A stretch of 64,000 nt of DNA from Candidatus Rifleibacteriota bacterium (GTDB lineage: Bacteria; Muiribacteriota; Ozemobacteria; Ozemobacterales; Ozemobacteraceae), in assembly GCA_015232575.1 (NCBI GenBank), contig JADFZL010000010.1, positions 1 through 64,000 on the forward strand. Reading direction: 5' to 3'. Numbering within the stretch: position 1 is the stretch's first letter; each line of letters opens with the position of its first letter. The position numbers and the translations under genes were made by a program. Below the pieces are notes generated by a model, which did no database searches, was not told where the DNA came from, and worked only from the letters and a program-made list of their open reading frames with translations. Shown here in pieces: positions 32,962-41,500 of the stretch.

Positions 32962-34446
32962 TTATTTCAACATTCCCAGAGCTTTTGAAATGTCGCGAAA
33001 CAGCAGCGACGGGTCATAGAAGTAGGCTTTTCTTCGTGCAAAGCCTCTTCGAATAAGGTTATACGGGTTTTTATTGTACTTGTGGAAAAATTCCATGGCA
33101 TTTTTTGAAATTTCCGTGAATCGTTCATCAGAAATTGTCAGCATGCGCTTATTAGGTATTTTAAAGAAAAGGTCTTTTGGATTGGTTGTCAGAAAATGTT
33201 CAAGACCCGGGTTTGGTTCAAGCAGGCCAAGTTCAACGCCCTGACGGAACAATTTTGTGCCGGGAAACGGGTTGTAAACACCCAGTCCGGCGTAATAAGG
33301 CTTGACTTTGCCGACAAAATCGATCGTTTTCGTGATATCTTCTTCCGTTTCAGTTGGCAGACCAATCATAAAATATCCGCTCCAGAAAATACGATTACTG
33401 TTCAGTAGCTTCGATGCTGCAATGATCTGCGAATGATTTACTCCCTTGTCAGTCTCAGCAAGAATTCTTTTCGACCCTGATTCAACGCCAATGCTCATGA
33501 TGTTGCATCCGGCATCTTTCATTGTTTTCAAAAGATCGTCATTAATAAGATCAGCACGTGTTGTGCAGCTCCATCCAATTCTGGTATTGTCATTCTTTAA
33601 TGCCTCGCAGAGCTTTCTGACATGAGAATTTCTGACAGTAAACGAGTCATCTTTAAATGAAAACTGTCTGGTTGAATATTGTGACATTACCTGCTTGATT
33701 TCACCCATTATATTTTCAATTGATCGAAACCTGACCTTCTGTTCCCACATGTGAAAACAATAGCTGCACAGGAAAGGGCATCCCCTGGAAGTAAGCATTA
33801 CGCCCATGTCTTCAGAAGAATATGCTTCAGGGTGCATAAGAGCGCTGCGGTCAGGGTAAGGTATGGAGTCGAGATCTGTTACAAATGCACGTGGAGGATT
33901 GTGTACTGTTTTTGAGCCAGCTTTGTAACTCACTCCCTTAATTTTGCTGATATCTTTTCGATCACGCAGAGTAATAAGCAATTCAGGAAGCGCTTCATCG
34001 GCTTCTCCTCTGACCACGTAGTCAGCCTCTGGAATAGAAAGGGTGAGATCGGGCATAATCGTTGCATGTGGGCCACCAATGATAATTGGAACCTCTGGTA
34101 AAACTTCACGGCAGAATTTTGCGGTTTGTATAACCGAGCCAAATTTAGTTGTCATAGCCGTAATTCCGATAAAATCAGGCTTCTGCTCTTTGACATACTT
34201 TTTCAATAGAAGCCAGGTTCTATTTTGCGGGTCATTCAAAGCTTTAATATAACTCGCATATCGATCATATTCATGTGCGAAGTCAAAGTTTCCTTCTTTT
34301 CCTTCCACCACGTCCATATCAAGTATTTTGCAGTCAAATCCCTCTTTTTTTACGCTTCCGGCAAGATAGGCAAGCCCAAGTGGAAAATAGAAATTAAATA
34401 TTCCTGTGAATGACTTAAACGGTGGCTCGATCAGAAGAAGCTTCAT
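32962..34446 (-). CDS. B12-binding-domain radical SAM protein
   Basis: A 494-residue enzyme. The N-terminal cobalamin-binding domain (about 1-160) begins MKLLLIEPPFK and includes FIGITAMTTKF and IIIGGPHATIMP. The radical SAM core has the cluster motif RGCPFLCSYC (Cys-x3-Cys-x2-Cys, about 225-235). The C-terminal part is less conserved. ATG 34446 follows GGAG; a TTG 12 bases upstream is in frame but weaker. This class methylates unreactive carbons or rearranges lipids and cofactors; the substrate is unknown. Co-transcription with a molybdenum hydroxylase is suggestive but not diagnostic. Confidence 0.88.
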   Translation of the reverse strand: MKLLLIEPPFKSFTGIFNFYFPLGLAYLAGSVKKEGFDCKILDMDVVEGKEGNFDFAHEYDRYASYIKALNDPQNRTWLLLKKYVKEQKPDFIGITAMTTKFGSVIQTAKFCREVLPEVPIIIGGPHATIMPDLTLSIPEADYVVRGEADEALPELLITLRDRKDISKIKGVSYKAGSKTVHNPPRAFVTDLDSIPYPDRSALMHPEAYSSEDMGVMLTSRGCPFLCSYCFHMWEQKVRFRSIENIMGEIKQVMSQYSTRQFSFKDDSFTVRNSHVRKLCEALKNDNTRIGWSCTTRADLINDDLLKTMKDAGCNIMSIGVESGSKRILAETDKGVNHSQIIAASKLLNSNRIFWSGYFMIGLPTETEEDITKTIDFVGKVKPYYAGLGVYNPFPGTKLFRQGVELGLLEPNPGLEHFLTTNPKDLFFKIPNKRMLTISDERFTEISKNAMEFFHKYNKNPYNLIRRGFARRKAYFYDPSLLFRDISKALGMLK

Positions 34447-34549
34447 TATTTTCTCCAACAGTAAACATTAGTGTAAATGAAAAACCCATCTACATTAATA
34501 ACAAATATTTGTCATAATGTAAATGGACTGTTATTTCGCTCGAAGAGAT

Positions 34550-35707
34550 TTATTCTGTTGGCTGGTGATCGTCAAGTATTCCGAGCATGTCAGGACTATT
34601 TGAGGTCTGATTTGTTGTGGTCATTGAAGACACTGATGATGAAGTTTCCGGAGGGGTGCGCATATCCACTGAGACTTTTGTTGATGTTTGCTTTGAAGAG
34701 TTTGATAATACTGAGGTTTCAGCAGTATCAGTATGTTTTGAAAGATTCACGGATTCAGAAATTGAAGCAATAATGTCTGTATTTGGAGAAATATTGTTTG
34801 AATTGTTTGAAATAGCTGCTGGCGCTGGTAGTGGAAGTTTTTTGCCGCAGATTTTTTCGAACATGGCAGATTCTTCGTCAGTGATATATTTGCAGGAAAT
34901 TCCCTTAACATTGAAACTGGCTGTGTTTCCTTCCAGAAGGAGAAGCTTTTGACCGCTGGAATTGCACAATTCAACTTTTCCTTCAAAAAGAGATACGGAC
35001 ACACCCGATGCTGTATTCTGAAAACCGAATGAAGTTCCAATAATCGAAATCTGATTATTTTCGGATTCAAAAAGAACCTTTGAGTTTATTCCCTGTTTCT
35101 TTACTTCAGCAAAAACGGAACCATTCATCAGCATTATCTTTTGGGGAAAAACTTTAATTCTGCTTGAATTGCTGACAAAAATTGTTCCAATATCTCTTAC
35201 TTGAATTGTTGCTGTTTCTTTTTCGCTGGTTATTACTTCAGAATCTTTTCCATACAGGCAGCTTTCCTGAGCAGGACTATTTTCGGCTTTTCTTATTACC
35301 TTGGCAAGCAAGGGGGCAGAAGCTGTTGTGACGGCTTCTGATCCGGAATATTGAAACCAGTTCTTAAATGCAAGAAAATTTGAAAGTATGAAAATTGAAA
35401 GCAACAGGGCAAATGAAAGCTTCAACACCGGATTGAAAATAATGCCGGTAATGAATTCTGTGATGTTCCATGTACTGCTTTCTGATGGTGCTGGTGATAT
35501 TGATTTCAGCACACTTTTTGTCAAATCAATATCAGTATTTTTCAGATTTATCGATTTGAAAATCTCATTTCCGAGCTTTGCCTGGGCAATTGAACTGGAG
35601 CATTCCTTGCAGTTTCTGAGATGAAGCTCAAGCTCAAGGCGCTCCTTTTCAGAAAGGTTCCCCTCAAGATAGTCAAACAGTTTTTCCTCATTATTTTTCA
35701 GGCTCAT
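34550..35707 (-). CDS. Anti-sigma factor with zinc-finger and FecR domain
   Basis: A 385-residue single-pass membrane protein. N-terminal anti-sigma zinc finger (HxxxC-xx-C: LHLRNCKECSS, residues 28-38), then a membrane helix (LLLSIFILSNFLAF, about 100-113). A periplasmic FecR domain (about 170-275, MNGSVFAEVKKQGINSKVLF; SLFEGKVELCN) and a Ser/Thr-rich tail follow. It should sequester the ECF sigma factor encoded just upstream at 36,112-36,678 until an envelope signal is sensed by the FecR domain. The two are separated by 404 bp of stacked tandem repeats, which is odd for a sigma/anti-sigma pair. Confidence 0.85.
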   Translation of the reverse strand: MSLKNNEEKLFDYLEGNLSEKERLELELHLRNCKECSSSIAQAKLGNEIFKSINLKNTDIDLTKSVLKSISPAPSESSTWNITEFITGIIFNPVLKLSFALLLSIFILSNFLAFKNWFQYSGSEAVTTASAPLLAKVIRKAENSPAQESCLYGKDSEVITSEKETATIQVRDIGTIFVSNSSRIKVFPQKIMLMNGSVFAEVKKQGINSKVLFESENNQISIIGTSFGFQNTASGVSVSLFEGKVELCNSSGQKLLLLEGNTASFNVKGISCKYITDEESAMFEKICGKKLPLPAPAAISNNSNNISPNTDIIASISESVNLSKHTDTAETSVLSNSSKQTSTKVSVDMRTPPETSSSVSSMTTTNQTSNSPDMLGILDDHQPTE

Positions 35708-35895
35708 ATTTTTTTGCCCTCTGATAAAGTTTATGCATCTCGTTCACACCCACTACAGCATTTTACTGGTACTCACTACTTTATAACTTACCTTTCCATG
35801 GAAAAATGTTACATATTATTTTCAGAATTCTTTTCCTCTTTCCAAAATATTCCCGCCAACCTGTTTCATTCTAGAATCACAACATCCACTTCCAT

Positions 35896-35955
35896 CTCAA
35901 TCTCAATCTCAATCTCAATCTCAATCTCAATCTCAATCTCAATCTCAATCTCAAT
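35896..35955. repeat. Hexanucleotide tandem repeat (CTCAAT)10
   Basis: Exactly ten perfect copies of CTCAAT (ATTGAG on the coding strand of the flanking genes). A perfect short array of this length is prone to slipped-strand copy-number change. Confidence 0.95.
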
Positions 35956-35980
35956 CCTAATCCCTAAGATCTCATGCCTA

Positions 35981-36097
35981 AAATCTCAAATCTCAAATCT
36001 CAAATCTTGAAAATCTGCGTAATCTGCGTAATCTGCGGACAAAAATCTTTTCTTTTCTCGTCTTTTCTTTTCTCGTCTTTTCTTTTCTTGTCTTTTC
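35981..36097. repeat. Three further stacked tandem arrays
   Basis: In order: AAATCTC about four times (35981-36008); TAATCTGCG three times (about 36012-36038); and the 15-mer TCTTTTCTTTTCTCG three times plus a partial copy (36046-36097). All lie between the sigma and anti-sigma genes, in what would be the anti-sigma leader. Confidence 0.88.
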
Positions 36098-36111
36098 AAA
36101 ATAGGAGATTA

Positions 36112-36678
36112 TCATCGCTTTTTTTCGAGAAGGCTTCCAAGGGTCTGACGCGCCCGAAAGAGTCTCACTTTGACGCTGGAGAGAGGAATTTCCAGAATTT
36201 CAGCAATCTGATTACATGATCTGTCAAAAAAATAATAAAGCCACACCGGCATTTTCTGGTCTTCCGGAAGCTTATTGAAGGCTTTCATTATATCTGACCG
36301 GCTTTCATCTTTTATCATTATTTCCAGCGGATTTGTCTGGGCAACATCAGGAATTGAATCATTATTTTCTGAGGGTATATCCACACGTTTTCTGACAAAT
36401 TTGGAACATTGATTCGATGCTACTTTGAGTATCCAGTTTGTGAAAGAACGGCTCTGATCATATCTGTGAAGAGATTTGTAGGTTTCTAAAAAAATTTCCT
36501 GAGACAGATCAAGCGCTGAATCAAGGTTTCGTGTGTACCCAAGAGCCATGCTGTAAATTTTTTTCTGGTATCTGGAAACAATTTCTGCAAAAGCAGTAGT
36601 TTTGCCGTCAAGAACCTGACGAATAAAGACAGAAATATCGCAGTCTAAAGTTTTTGAAGTGCTGGATTCTGTTTTCAC
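36112..36678 (-). CDS. ECF-type RNA polymerase sigma factor
   Basis: A 188-residue sigma factor with region 2 (DLSQEIFLETYKSLHRYDQ...FTNWILKVASNQCSKFVRKR, about 60-105) and region 4 (LPEDQKMPVWLYYFFDRSCNQIAEIL and SSVKVRLFRARQTLG, about 130-182). Translation starts at GTG 36678, which overlaps the stop of the pseudopilin gene upstream (GTGA), with GGAAGGG just before. The sigma factor is thus translationally coupled to a pseudopilin operon and followed by its membrane anti-sigma. It may control the pseudopilin genes; this is inference from position. Confidence 0.9.
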   Translation of the reverse strand: MKTESSTSKTLDCDISVFIRQVLDGKTTAFAEIVSRYQKKIYSMALGYTRNLDSALDLSQEIFLETYKSLHRYDQSRSFTNWILKVASNQCSKFVRKRVDIPSENNDSIPDVAQTNPLEIMIKDESRSDIMKAFNKLPEDQKMPVWLYYFFDRSCNQIAEILEIPLSSVKVRLFRARQTLGSLLEKKR

Positions 36679-37244
36679 TGGCCCTTCCAGGATGTTCCCC
36701 GGGAATTGCTGGCCAAAACAGGACAGTAAATATATCTTTTGAGAAAGAAATCTTCGCTTCCCTTTGTTGATGCGTGCAAATGAAATGCTGCAATCATACC
36801 AACTTTTCCGGTCGCAGAGTCAACTGCATGTGTAAACGAAGCGAGAGTAAGATTTTCTCTGCAGAAAGTCTGGTTTTCAACTGTATTACCGCCTGAGTCA
36901 AGCCGGCATCTGGAAAAACCTTTTTGCCCTGGATTTGCTCTGTATTTTATCGTTGAAGTAGCCAGTTTTCCATTTGAGTCGAGGACATAGACTTCAAACA
37001 TTGCTTCAGGAGAATTGTTTCCCGGAGTAGGCTGAATTATTGACACCGCACGCTGAAGATCCAGGTCAAACTGAGACATGAGAACCATTGAATTCTGAAT
37101 AATTGAAAGATGTGCTGTTCCCTTTTTTCCGCCTTTAAGCCCCATTGAAAGCATTCTGGTAACGACAATCACAATCACTGACATAACAAGTACTGCCATC
37201 ATGATTTCTATGGTCGAAAATCCCGATTTTTTTATGGTCTTCAT
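36675..37244 (-). CDS. Pseudopilin-like protein with type IV prepilin signal
   Basis: A 189-residue protein with the prepilin leader KKSGFSTIEIMMAVLVMSVI: Gly-Phe cleavage site, Glu at +5 and a hydrophobic helix. The soluble part (SIIQNSMVLMSQFDLDLQRAVSII) is typical of PulJ/PilW-type minor pilins. ATG 37244 follows GAGAA and starts 7 bases after the preceding pseudopilin gene; a longer frame to 37,322 would overlap it and put the leader too far in. Its stop overlaps the start of the sigma factor gene. Confidence 0.82.
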   Translation of the reverse strand: MKTIKKSGFSTIEIMMAVLVMSVIVIVVTRMLSMGLKGGKKGTAHLSIIQNSMVLMSQFDLDLQRAVSIIQPTPGNNSPEAMFEVYVLDSNGKLATSTIKYRANPGQKGFSRCRLDSGGNTVENQTFCRENLTLASFTHAVDSATGKVGMIAAFHLHASTKGSEDFFLKRYIYCPVLASNSRGTSWKGQ

Positions 37245-37251
37245 GGTTTTC

Positions 37252-37704
37252 TCATTTGTATACCAGCGATGCCATATCAATCTTCCTGTCAACTTTTCCC
37301 GATTTCCATGAAATCTGAACATTGAGAATTTTATAGGTATAAGGCCAGCTGGGTGAAGGGCTGATTTCTCTTATGATAACAGTTCTGGTAAATTTCGAAG
37401 TATCAATCGAATTCTTTTCTGAAGTGCTTCCGGAAGTATTTATAATTATTTCAGAAAAAGGTTTCGGAGCTGATGTCACTGCGATATCCGGATCAGAGTA
37501 TTTTTTTGATTGAAGCCAGGAAAGAAGTTCTTCTGCATAATGATAGGCAAGTACTTCGTCGCGTGTCTGGACAGTACCTGTTGCGCCGCGGTTAAAAAGC
37601 TGGCTCAGCGGAACGATTACCATTCCAAGAACCAGAACAGCAGTCATTATTTCAACAAATGACAGTGCAGATTTCGACCGCAACACCGCTTTAATTTTTC
37701 CCAT
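37252..37704 (-). CDS. Pseudopilin-like protein (PilV/GspI type)
   Basis: A 150-residue protein with a prepilin-type N-terminus: RSKSALSFVEIMTAVLVLGM, cleavage after Ala rather than Gly, Glu at +5, then a hydrophobic helix. The short soluble domain ends KVDRKIDMASLVYK. Gly to Ala at -1 is tolerated in some minor pilins. GAGGG precedes ATG 37704. It is second in a run of three pilin-like genes. Confidence 0.8.
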   Translation of the reverse strand: MGKIKAVLRSKSALSFVEIMTAVLVLGMVIVPLSQLFNRGATGTVQTRDEVLAYHYAEELLSWLQSKKYSDPDIAVTSAPKPFSEIIINTSGSTSEKNSIDTSKFTRTVIIREISPSPSWPYTYKILNVQISWKSGKVDRKIDMASLVYK

Positions 37705-37713
37705 ATCTTACCC

Positions 37714-39819
37714 TCATGGTATAGGTACCGGGTCCGGACAAATGCTGAAAGACAGCAGTGCTGCCTCTGATGCTGCGGGCACGCTAGTCTGAAGCGGAAG
37801 GGGCAGAGCTCCCAGAGTCGGATCATACGATATTTCTGCGCCGTGGGATGCGTTTGTGATATCAAATCGGCTCATTGCAACTGAACCATTTATTTTTCGC
37901 TTTCCACCCGTTATCAGAACCTTTCCTTTTCCCGCTATGAGTGAAGCGTTGACATCTGCTCCAACTTTTATATCTCCATCTCTTGTTATCAGATACAAAA
38001 CTTTCTTTGATGCAGGGTCGCAGTTAATTGGTGCGGAAATAACTATTTCACCCTTTTCAAGAACAATCCCGCCGTTTCCGGTTATCTTTATTCCTTCTGA
38101 TATCTCCAGCTTAGATGTTCCCTCGACATACACCCATCCATTGCAGTTGAGATTCAATGGGCTTGCTCCATGAGCCAGTCCATAATCTTTTAAAGTCTGT
38201 ATTATATCAGAATTTTTGGAAGCTGGAATAACCCATGAAACGCGCTCTCCAGGAATTTTCATGCTGTCAAGAATCGGCTGCATGTCTTTAAGACTGTTGA
38301 CTCCGGGAATGAGACCAGTCAGGTCAGATGGCAAGTCGTGCATCTTCGCTGCAGGTGGCTGCGGATTAGCCTGCGTAAGTTCAAGCAATGGATCACCACT
38401 TCGGAAGTGAGATTCACGCGGGAAGGCATTTCTGTTGTTTGTTCCAATAAATGCAAGAGAAAGATTATATGGCTGCGAGGCAACTATTGTACTTGAATAT
38501 TTTTCCTGGTAAAGCTTGAGATGTGCTGCATAAGAGGTGAGAGCTGCAAATTCGTCTATGCGTGTAAAAAACGGTTGAATTGGCGGAAATCCTTCAAGTG
38601 GTGCCGATCCGCCAACTGCTGACATCCAGATGCTCATGTTGCCGATGTATGGAAGGAATGCCGGCGGAAAAGGCGGTGGCTTAACAGATGATTTATATGC
38701 TTTTGCGCAGATAAAACCTCTGAATACTTCACCAAAAACCAGAGTTGGAGATTTTTTTACATCCGTACCGAGAAGCCTGAAAATACTGTTGAATTTTACC
38801 ATTTCTGCCATTGGATGATGAGCGATAAAATCAAACCAGTCTTTATTTCCTGCGAGTGAAGAAGGTTGGCAGGTTCCCTGGTCCCATTGCAGTATTGCCA
38901 TGTTGTCCTGGCCCCAGGCTACGGTGTATAATCCGTCTCCGCGCCCGCATTCAAACAGATGAAATCCTTCACCATAATCGGGATTGGCACCCCATCCACG
39001 GGCAATATTCAGATAAACCGGACCACCGCCGAGATATACAAATCCAAACGGTTTTTTTACGAAATCGCTCATGGTAGTTGGTACAGTCGGTTCGCCTGCA
39101 TTGTTCAGAACAATGGGTACTACCTGAGTGCCGGCAAGATGACCATCCTGGTCTGTTGTAGCAACATTATAGCGCCACGGATTTCCATCATTTGCATTTT
39201 CGACATACAGCGTAAACTTCGAAAGTATTGGGACAATAGCGGCAGTAACTTTTATTTTTGCAACATAGTGGTAATTTTCAGTTATATAAGGTCCGGAAGT
39301 ATTGAATTTTTTGTGATTGATGTCAACAAAAATGTGAATTAATCCCAGCTTTTCACGCGGATAAAGATTTGAAAGACCAATGGCCTGAAAATCAGATTTT
39401 CCAAATTTTACACTTACCCTGTAATAGAAATTACCAAGTTTTGCAAGAGGCTCAGTTAGAGTATCGCAGACACTTTTCAGACTTACTGAGCCGGATTCAA
39501 GGTTAAAAGTGCCCAGATTGAAGTCTGTCATTGAATTGAGAGGCAAAGAAAGAGCCTGAACCATTGAAGAAGATGGATTTGCAAGCTCATCATACATTAT
39601 TTTGTGAAGTGCAAGCTGTGCCAGACCATAGCCAACACCGCTTGCAACATTCATCTCGCCGAGACGGTTTGTTTGGCCCCTTTGAAGGGTTGAAGTTTTA
39701 AGAAGATACGCCCCGGTCATAAAAAGAATGAAGATTGCAATCGTTATCAGAACCAGAATTACTGCATCTCTGGAAAATTTCTTCCTGAATTTTCTCATTT
39801 TCTGCTTTAAGTTCCCCAT
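37714..39819 (-). CDS. Large PilX/GspK-like protein
   Basis: A 701-residue protein with a positively charged N-terminus and a membrane helix (AVILVLITIAIFILFMTGAYLL) followed by the alpha-helical ...NRLGEMNVASGVGYGLAQLA pattern of PilX N-terminal proteins. No prepilin Gly-Phe-Glu site is present. A central region of about 450 residues is unrecognised. The C-terminal part (about 560-680) has a repeated pattern of Gly-rich beta strands (GNGGIVLEKGEIVIS, DGDIKVGADVNASLIAGKGKVLI) like polymer-forming cytoskeletal or polygalacturonase-type beta helices. It leads the operon with two pseudopilins and the sigma factor. Confidence 0.72.
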   Translation of the reverse strand: MGNLKQKMRKFRKKFSRDAVILVLITIAIFILFMTGAYLLKTSTLQRGQTNRLGEMNVASGVGYGLAQLALHKIMYDELANPSSSMVQALSLPLNSMTDFNLGTFNLESGSVSLKSVCDTLTEPLAKLGNFYYRVSVKFGKSDFQAIGLSNLYPREKLGLIHIFVDINHKKFNTSGPYITENYHYVAKIKVTAAIVPILSKFTLYVENANDGNPWRYNVATTDQDGHLAGTQVVPIVLNNAGEPTVPTTMSDFVKKPFGFVYLGGGPVYLNIARGWGANPDYGEGFHLFECGRGDGLYTVAWGQDNMAILQWDQGTCQPSSLAGNKDWFDFIAHHPMAEMVKFNSIFRLLGTDVKKSPTLVFGEVFRGFICAKAYKSSVKPPPFPPAFLPYIGNMSIWMSAVGGSAPLEGFPPIQPFFTRIDEFAALTSYAAHLKLYQEKYSSTIVASQPYNLSLAFIGTNNRNAFPRESHFRSGDPLLELTQANPQPPAAKMHDLPSDLTGLIPGVNSLKDMQPILDSMKIPGERVSWVIPASKNSDIIQTLKDYGLAHGASPLNLNCNGWVYVEGTSKLEISEGIKITGNGGIVLEKGEIVISAPINCDPASKKVLYLITRDGDIKVGADVNASLIAGKGKVLITGGKRKINGSVAMSRFDITNASHGAEISYDPTLGALPLPLQTSVPAASEAALLSFSICPDPVPIP

Positions 39820-39870
39820 TTATTTAAGAGCATCGATCAGACATTCTATGATGGCGATAGAGCTGAAGCT

Positions 39871-40257
39871 TTATGGAATGATTTTCGGGTCTGGATTTTT
39901 AGTTTCTGCTCTGTTTGGATCTGTCTGGGAAAGCGTTGCATAAGGATTCTGCGCTGCATTCTGATCGTTAAGCTCCTTAGTTTCAGTTACATCAATATAA
40001 TAAGAATAACAATATCCTGTGTTCCCATTATATTTTGCCTGATACCAGTTGCCTGAAACTCCAAGTATCTCAATTGTTTCGCCTTCATTCATTACTACAA
40101 TAACTGAATTTTCTGTACCAGCACCTGTTCTGAGATGCAACCCATTACCATTGGTTCTTACAACAACGCCCTTTGATGGAATCTGAATTGCCGCAAAGAC
40201 AATTCCTGCGAAAAAAACTGATAAAACAAACAGAAAAGTAAATTTTCTGATATCCAT
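39871..40257 (-). CDS. Exported bacterial SH3-domain protein
   Basis: A 128-residue protein with a signal peptide (FTFLFVLSVFFAGIVFA) and one SH3b domain (about 30-95: GVVVRTNGNGLHLRTGAGTENSVIVVMNEGETIEILG...WYQAKYNGNTGYCYSYYI). SH3b domains bind cell-wall peptides. The C-terminus is disordered and Asn/Pro-rich. GGGAGG precedes ATG 40257. It lies upstream of the pseudopilin operon with a 51-bp gap. Confidence 0.85.
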   Translation of the reverse strand: MDIRKFTFLFVLSVFFAGIVFAAIQIPSKGVVVRTNGNGLHLRTGAGTENSVIVVMNEGETIEILGVSGNWYQAKYNGNTGYCYSYYIDVTETKELNDQNAAQNPYATLSQTDPNRAETKNPDPKIIP

Positions 40258-40387
40258 TGTTTTCCTCCCTGTTAATTTCCGCTGGCTTCAATAGATCATA
40301 CCAAAAAGGTATTTTCTATTATATTACCCTTTCCCTGGTAAAAAGTTACATTTCATCATTCATCTGACATTTTATTTTTGCTGCTGC

Positions 40388-40470
40388 GATTTCTTCCTTC
40401 AGTCGAAATGACAGCTTCCAATGCCGTGAATTTCCGTGTTCTTCCGTGGTAAAAAATTCGTTTCTTTTTG
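40388..40470. repeat. Half copy of dispersed palindrome plus CCGTG-type repeat
   Basis: GATTTCTTCCTTCAGTCGAA then ATGACAG (about 40,388-40,413) is the right inner arm of the dispersed palindrome. Immediately after comes GCCGTGAATTTCCGTG, TTCTTCCGTGGTAAAAAATT (40,423-40,458), the CCGTG-type repeat also seen at 27,061 and 60,795. Confidence 0.6.
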
Positions 40471-40501
40471 TTTATCAGTCAGTTTTTTTATTTCCAAAAA
40501 T

Positions 40502-41497
40502 TCAGGATTCCCTGAGGTATTTTGCCGCATCTTCAGGTGGTAAAGGGTTAATATAGAATCCTGAACCCCATTCGAAACCAGCAACCTGTGTCAGTTTTGG
40601 AATAATTTCCAGATGCCAGTGGAAAAAATCCCTGCATGTTTCGGAAATAGGCGAAGTGTGCAGAATAAAATTGTACGGGATGTTAGTCAGAAGCTTTTCC
40701 ATTCTCTTGAGCAGAGACTGAAGAACAGCCGCAAACCCTGTTACATGGTCGGAATCAATAGCTTCAAAAAAAGGCTGATGAAGAATCGGAGTAACCATCA
40801 TTTCAAATGGAAATCTTGAAGCGAAGGGACAGAAGGCTATGAAAAAGGCGTCCTGATAAATTACCCGCACTGGGTTGGCCTGTTCCTGTCTTACTATATC
40901 GCAGAAGATACATCTGTCGTGATAATGAAAATATTCGCGTGCGCCATCAAGCTCTTCTTCTATCCGTTTTGGAATGATAGGAGTTGCAACAATGTGTGAA
41001 TGTGAATGGGAATAACTTGAAACGCCGCGTCCACTGTTTTTAACGATCATAAAATGTTTAAATCGCGGATTCTTTTTGATTTCAAGAAGCCTTTGTTTGA
41101 ATGCCCAGACGACCTCTCTTACCTGGTTAGGCGAAACACTCTGAAGCGTCTGGTCGTGGTTTGGCACTTCAACAAGAACTTCATGAATGCCTATGGAATT
41201 CATAGCATCAAACATGCCAATGCCAACTCGACCGCTATTACCAGACGGTATCAGAATCGGGTCCCGGTCGGGAATAATTCTGACCCACCAGCCAGGCTCA
41301 TTCGGCGAGGTTCCGCTTTTTCTGAAAGCCATTGTTTCCGGCGGAGTCAGTTTTTCATGACCTTCACAAAAAGGACATTTTTCCGGATCATCCGGGGGCA
41401 TGGCATTCATATTCTGAAAGTCGCCGGGTCTTTTTCCGCGCTCGGGCGAAACGATTACCCATTGTTTTAAAATCGGATCTTTTCTCAGTTGAGGCAT
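40502..41497 (-). CDS. GalT-like protein with a HIT-type histidine triad
   Basis: A 331-residue paralogue of galactose-1-phosphate uridylyltransferase. The zinc-site start CPFCEGHEKLTPPE and CIFCDIV are kept, and HWHLEIIPKL is conserved. The active-site loop, HPHSQ in the neighbour, reads HSHSH (about residue 160), giving the His-x-His-x-His pattern of HIT hydrolases instead of the transferase Gln. This predicts a nucleotidyl hydrolase or phosphorylase rather than a standard GalT. It begins 3 bases after the neighbouring GalT gene. Confidence 0.8.
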   Translation of the reverse strand: MPQLRKDPILKQWVIVSPERGKRPGDFQNMNAMPPDDPEKCPFCEGHEKLTPPETMAFRKSGTSPNEPGWWVRIIPDRDPILIPSGNSGRVGIGMFDAMNSIGIHEVLVEVPNHDQTLQSVSPNQVREVVWAFKQRLLEIKKNPRFKHFMIVKNSGRGVSSYSHSHSHIVATPIIPKRIEEELDGAREYFHYHDRCIFCDIVRQEQANPVRVIYQDAFFIAFCPFASRFPFEMMVTPILHQPFFEAIDSDHVTGFAAVLQSLLKRMEKLLTNIPYNFILHTSPISETCRDFFHWHLEIIPKLTQVAGFEWGSGFYINPLPPEDAAKYLRES

Positions 41498-41500
41498 AAG

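Larger units (their letters stand above)
35708..36111. other. 404-bp gap between sigma and anti-sigma genes, largely tandem repeats
   Basis: Contains no supported gene. The left part (35,708-35,895) is unremarkable; 35,896-36,097 holds four adjacent short tandem arrays. Frames that appear open here translate only the repeats (Ile-Ser and similar) and are artefacts. Confidence 0.7.

Noticed and set aside
35621..36010. Forward frame with an Ile-Ser repeat
   Set aside because: It translates the (CTCAAT) tandem array and the complement of the anti-sigma gene start; no start signal or domain is present.
35896..36097. Possible CRISPR array
   Set aside because: Units are 6-15 bp without spacers; no cas genes are near.
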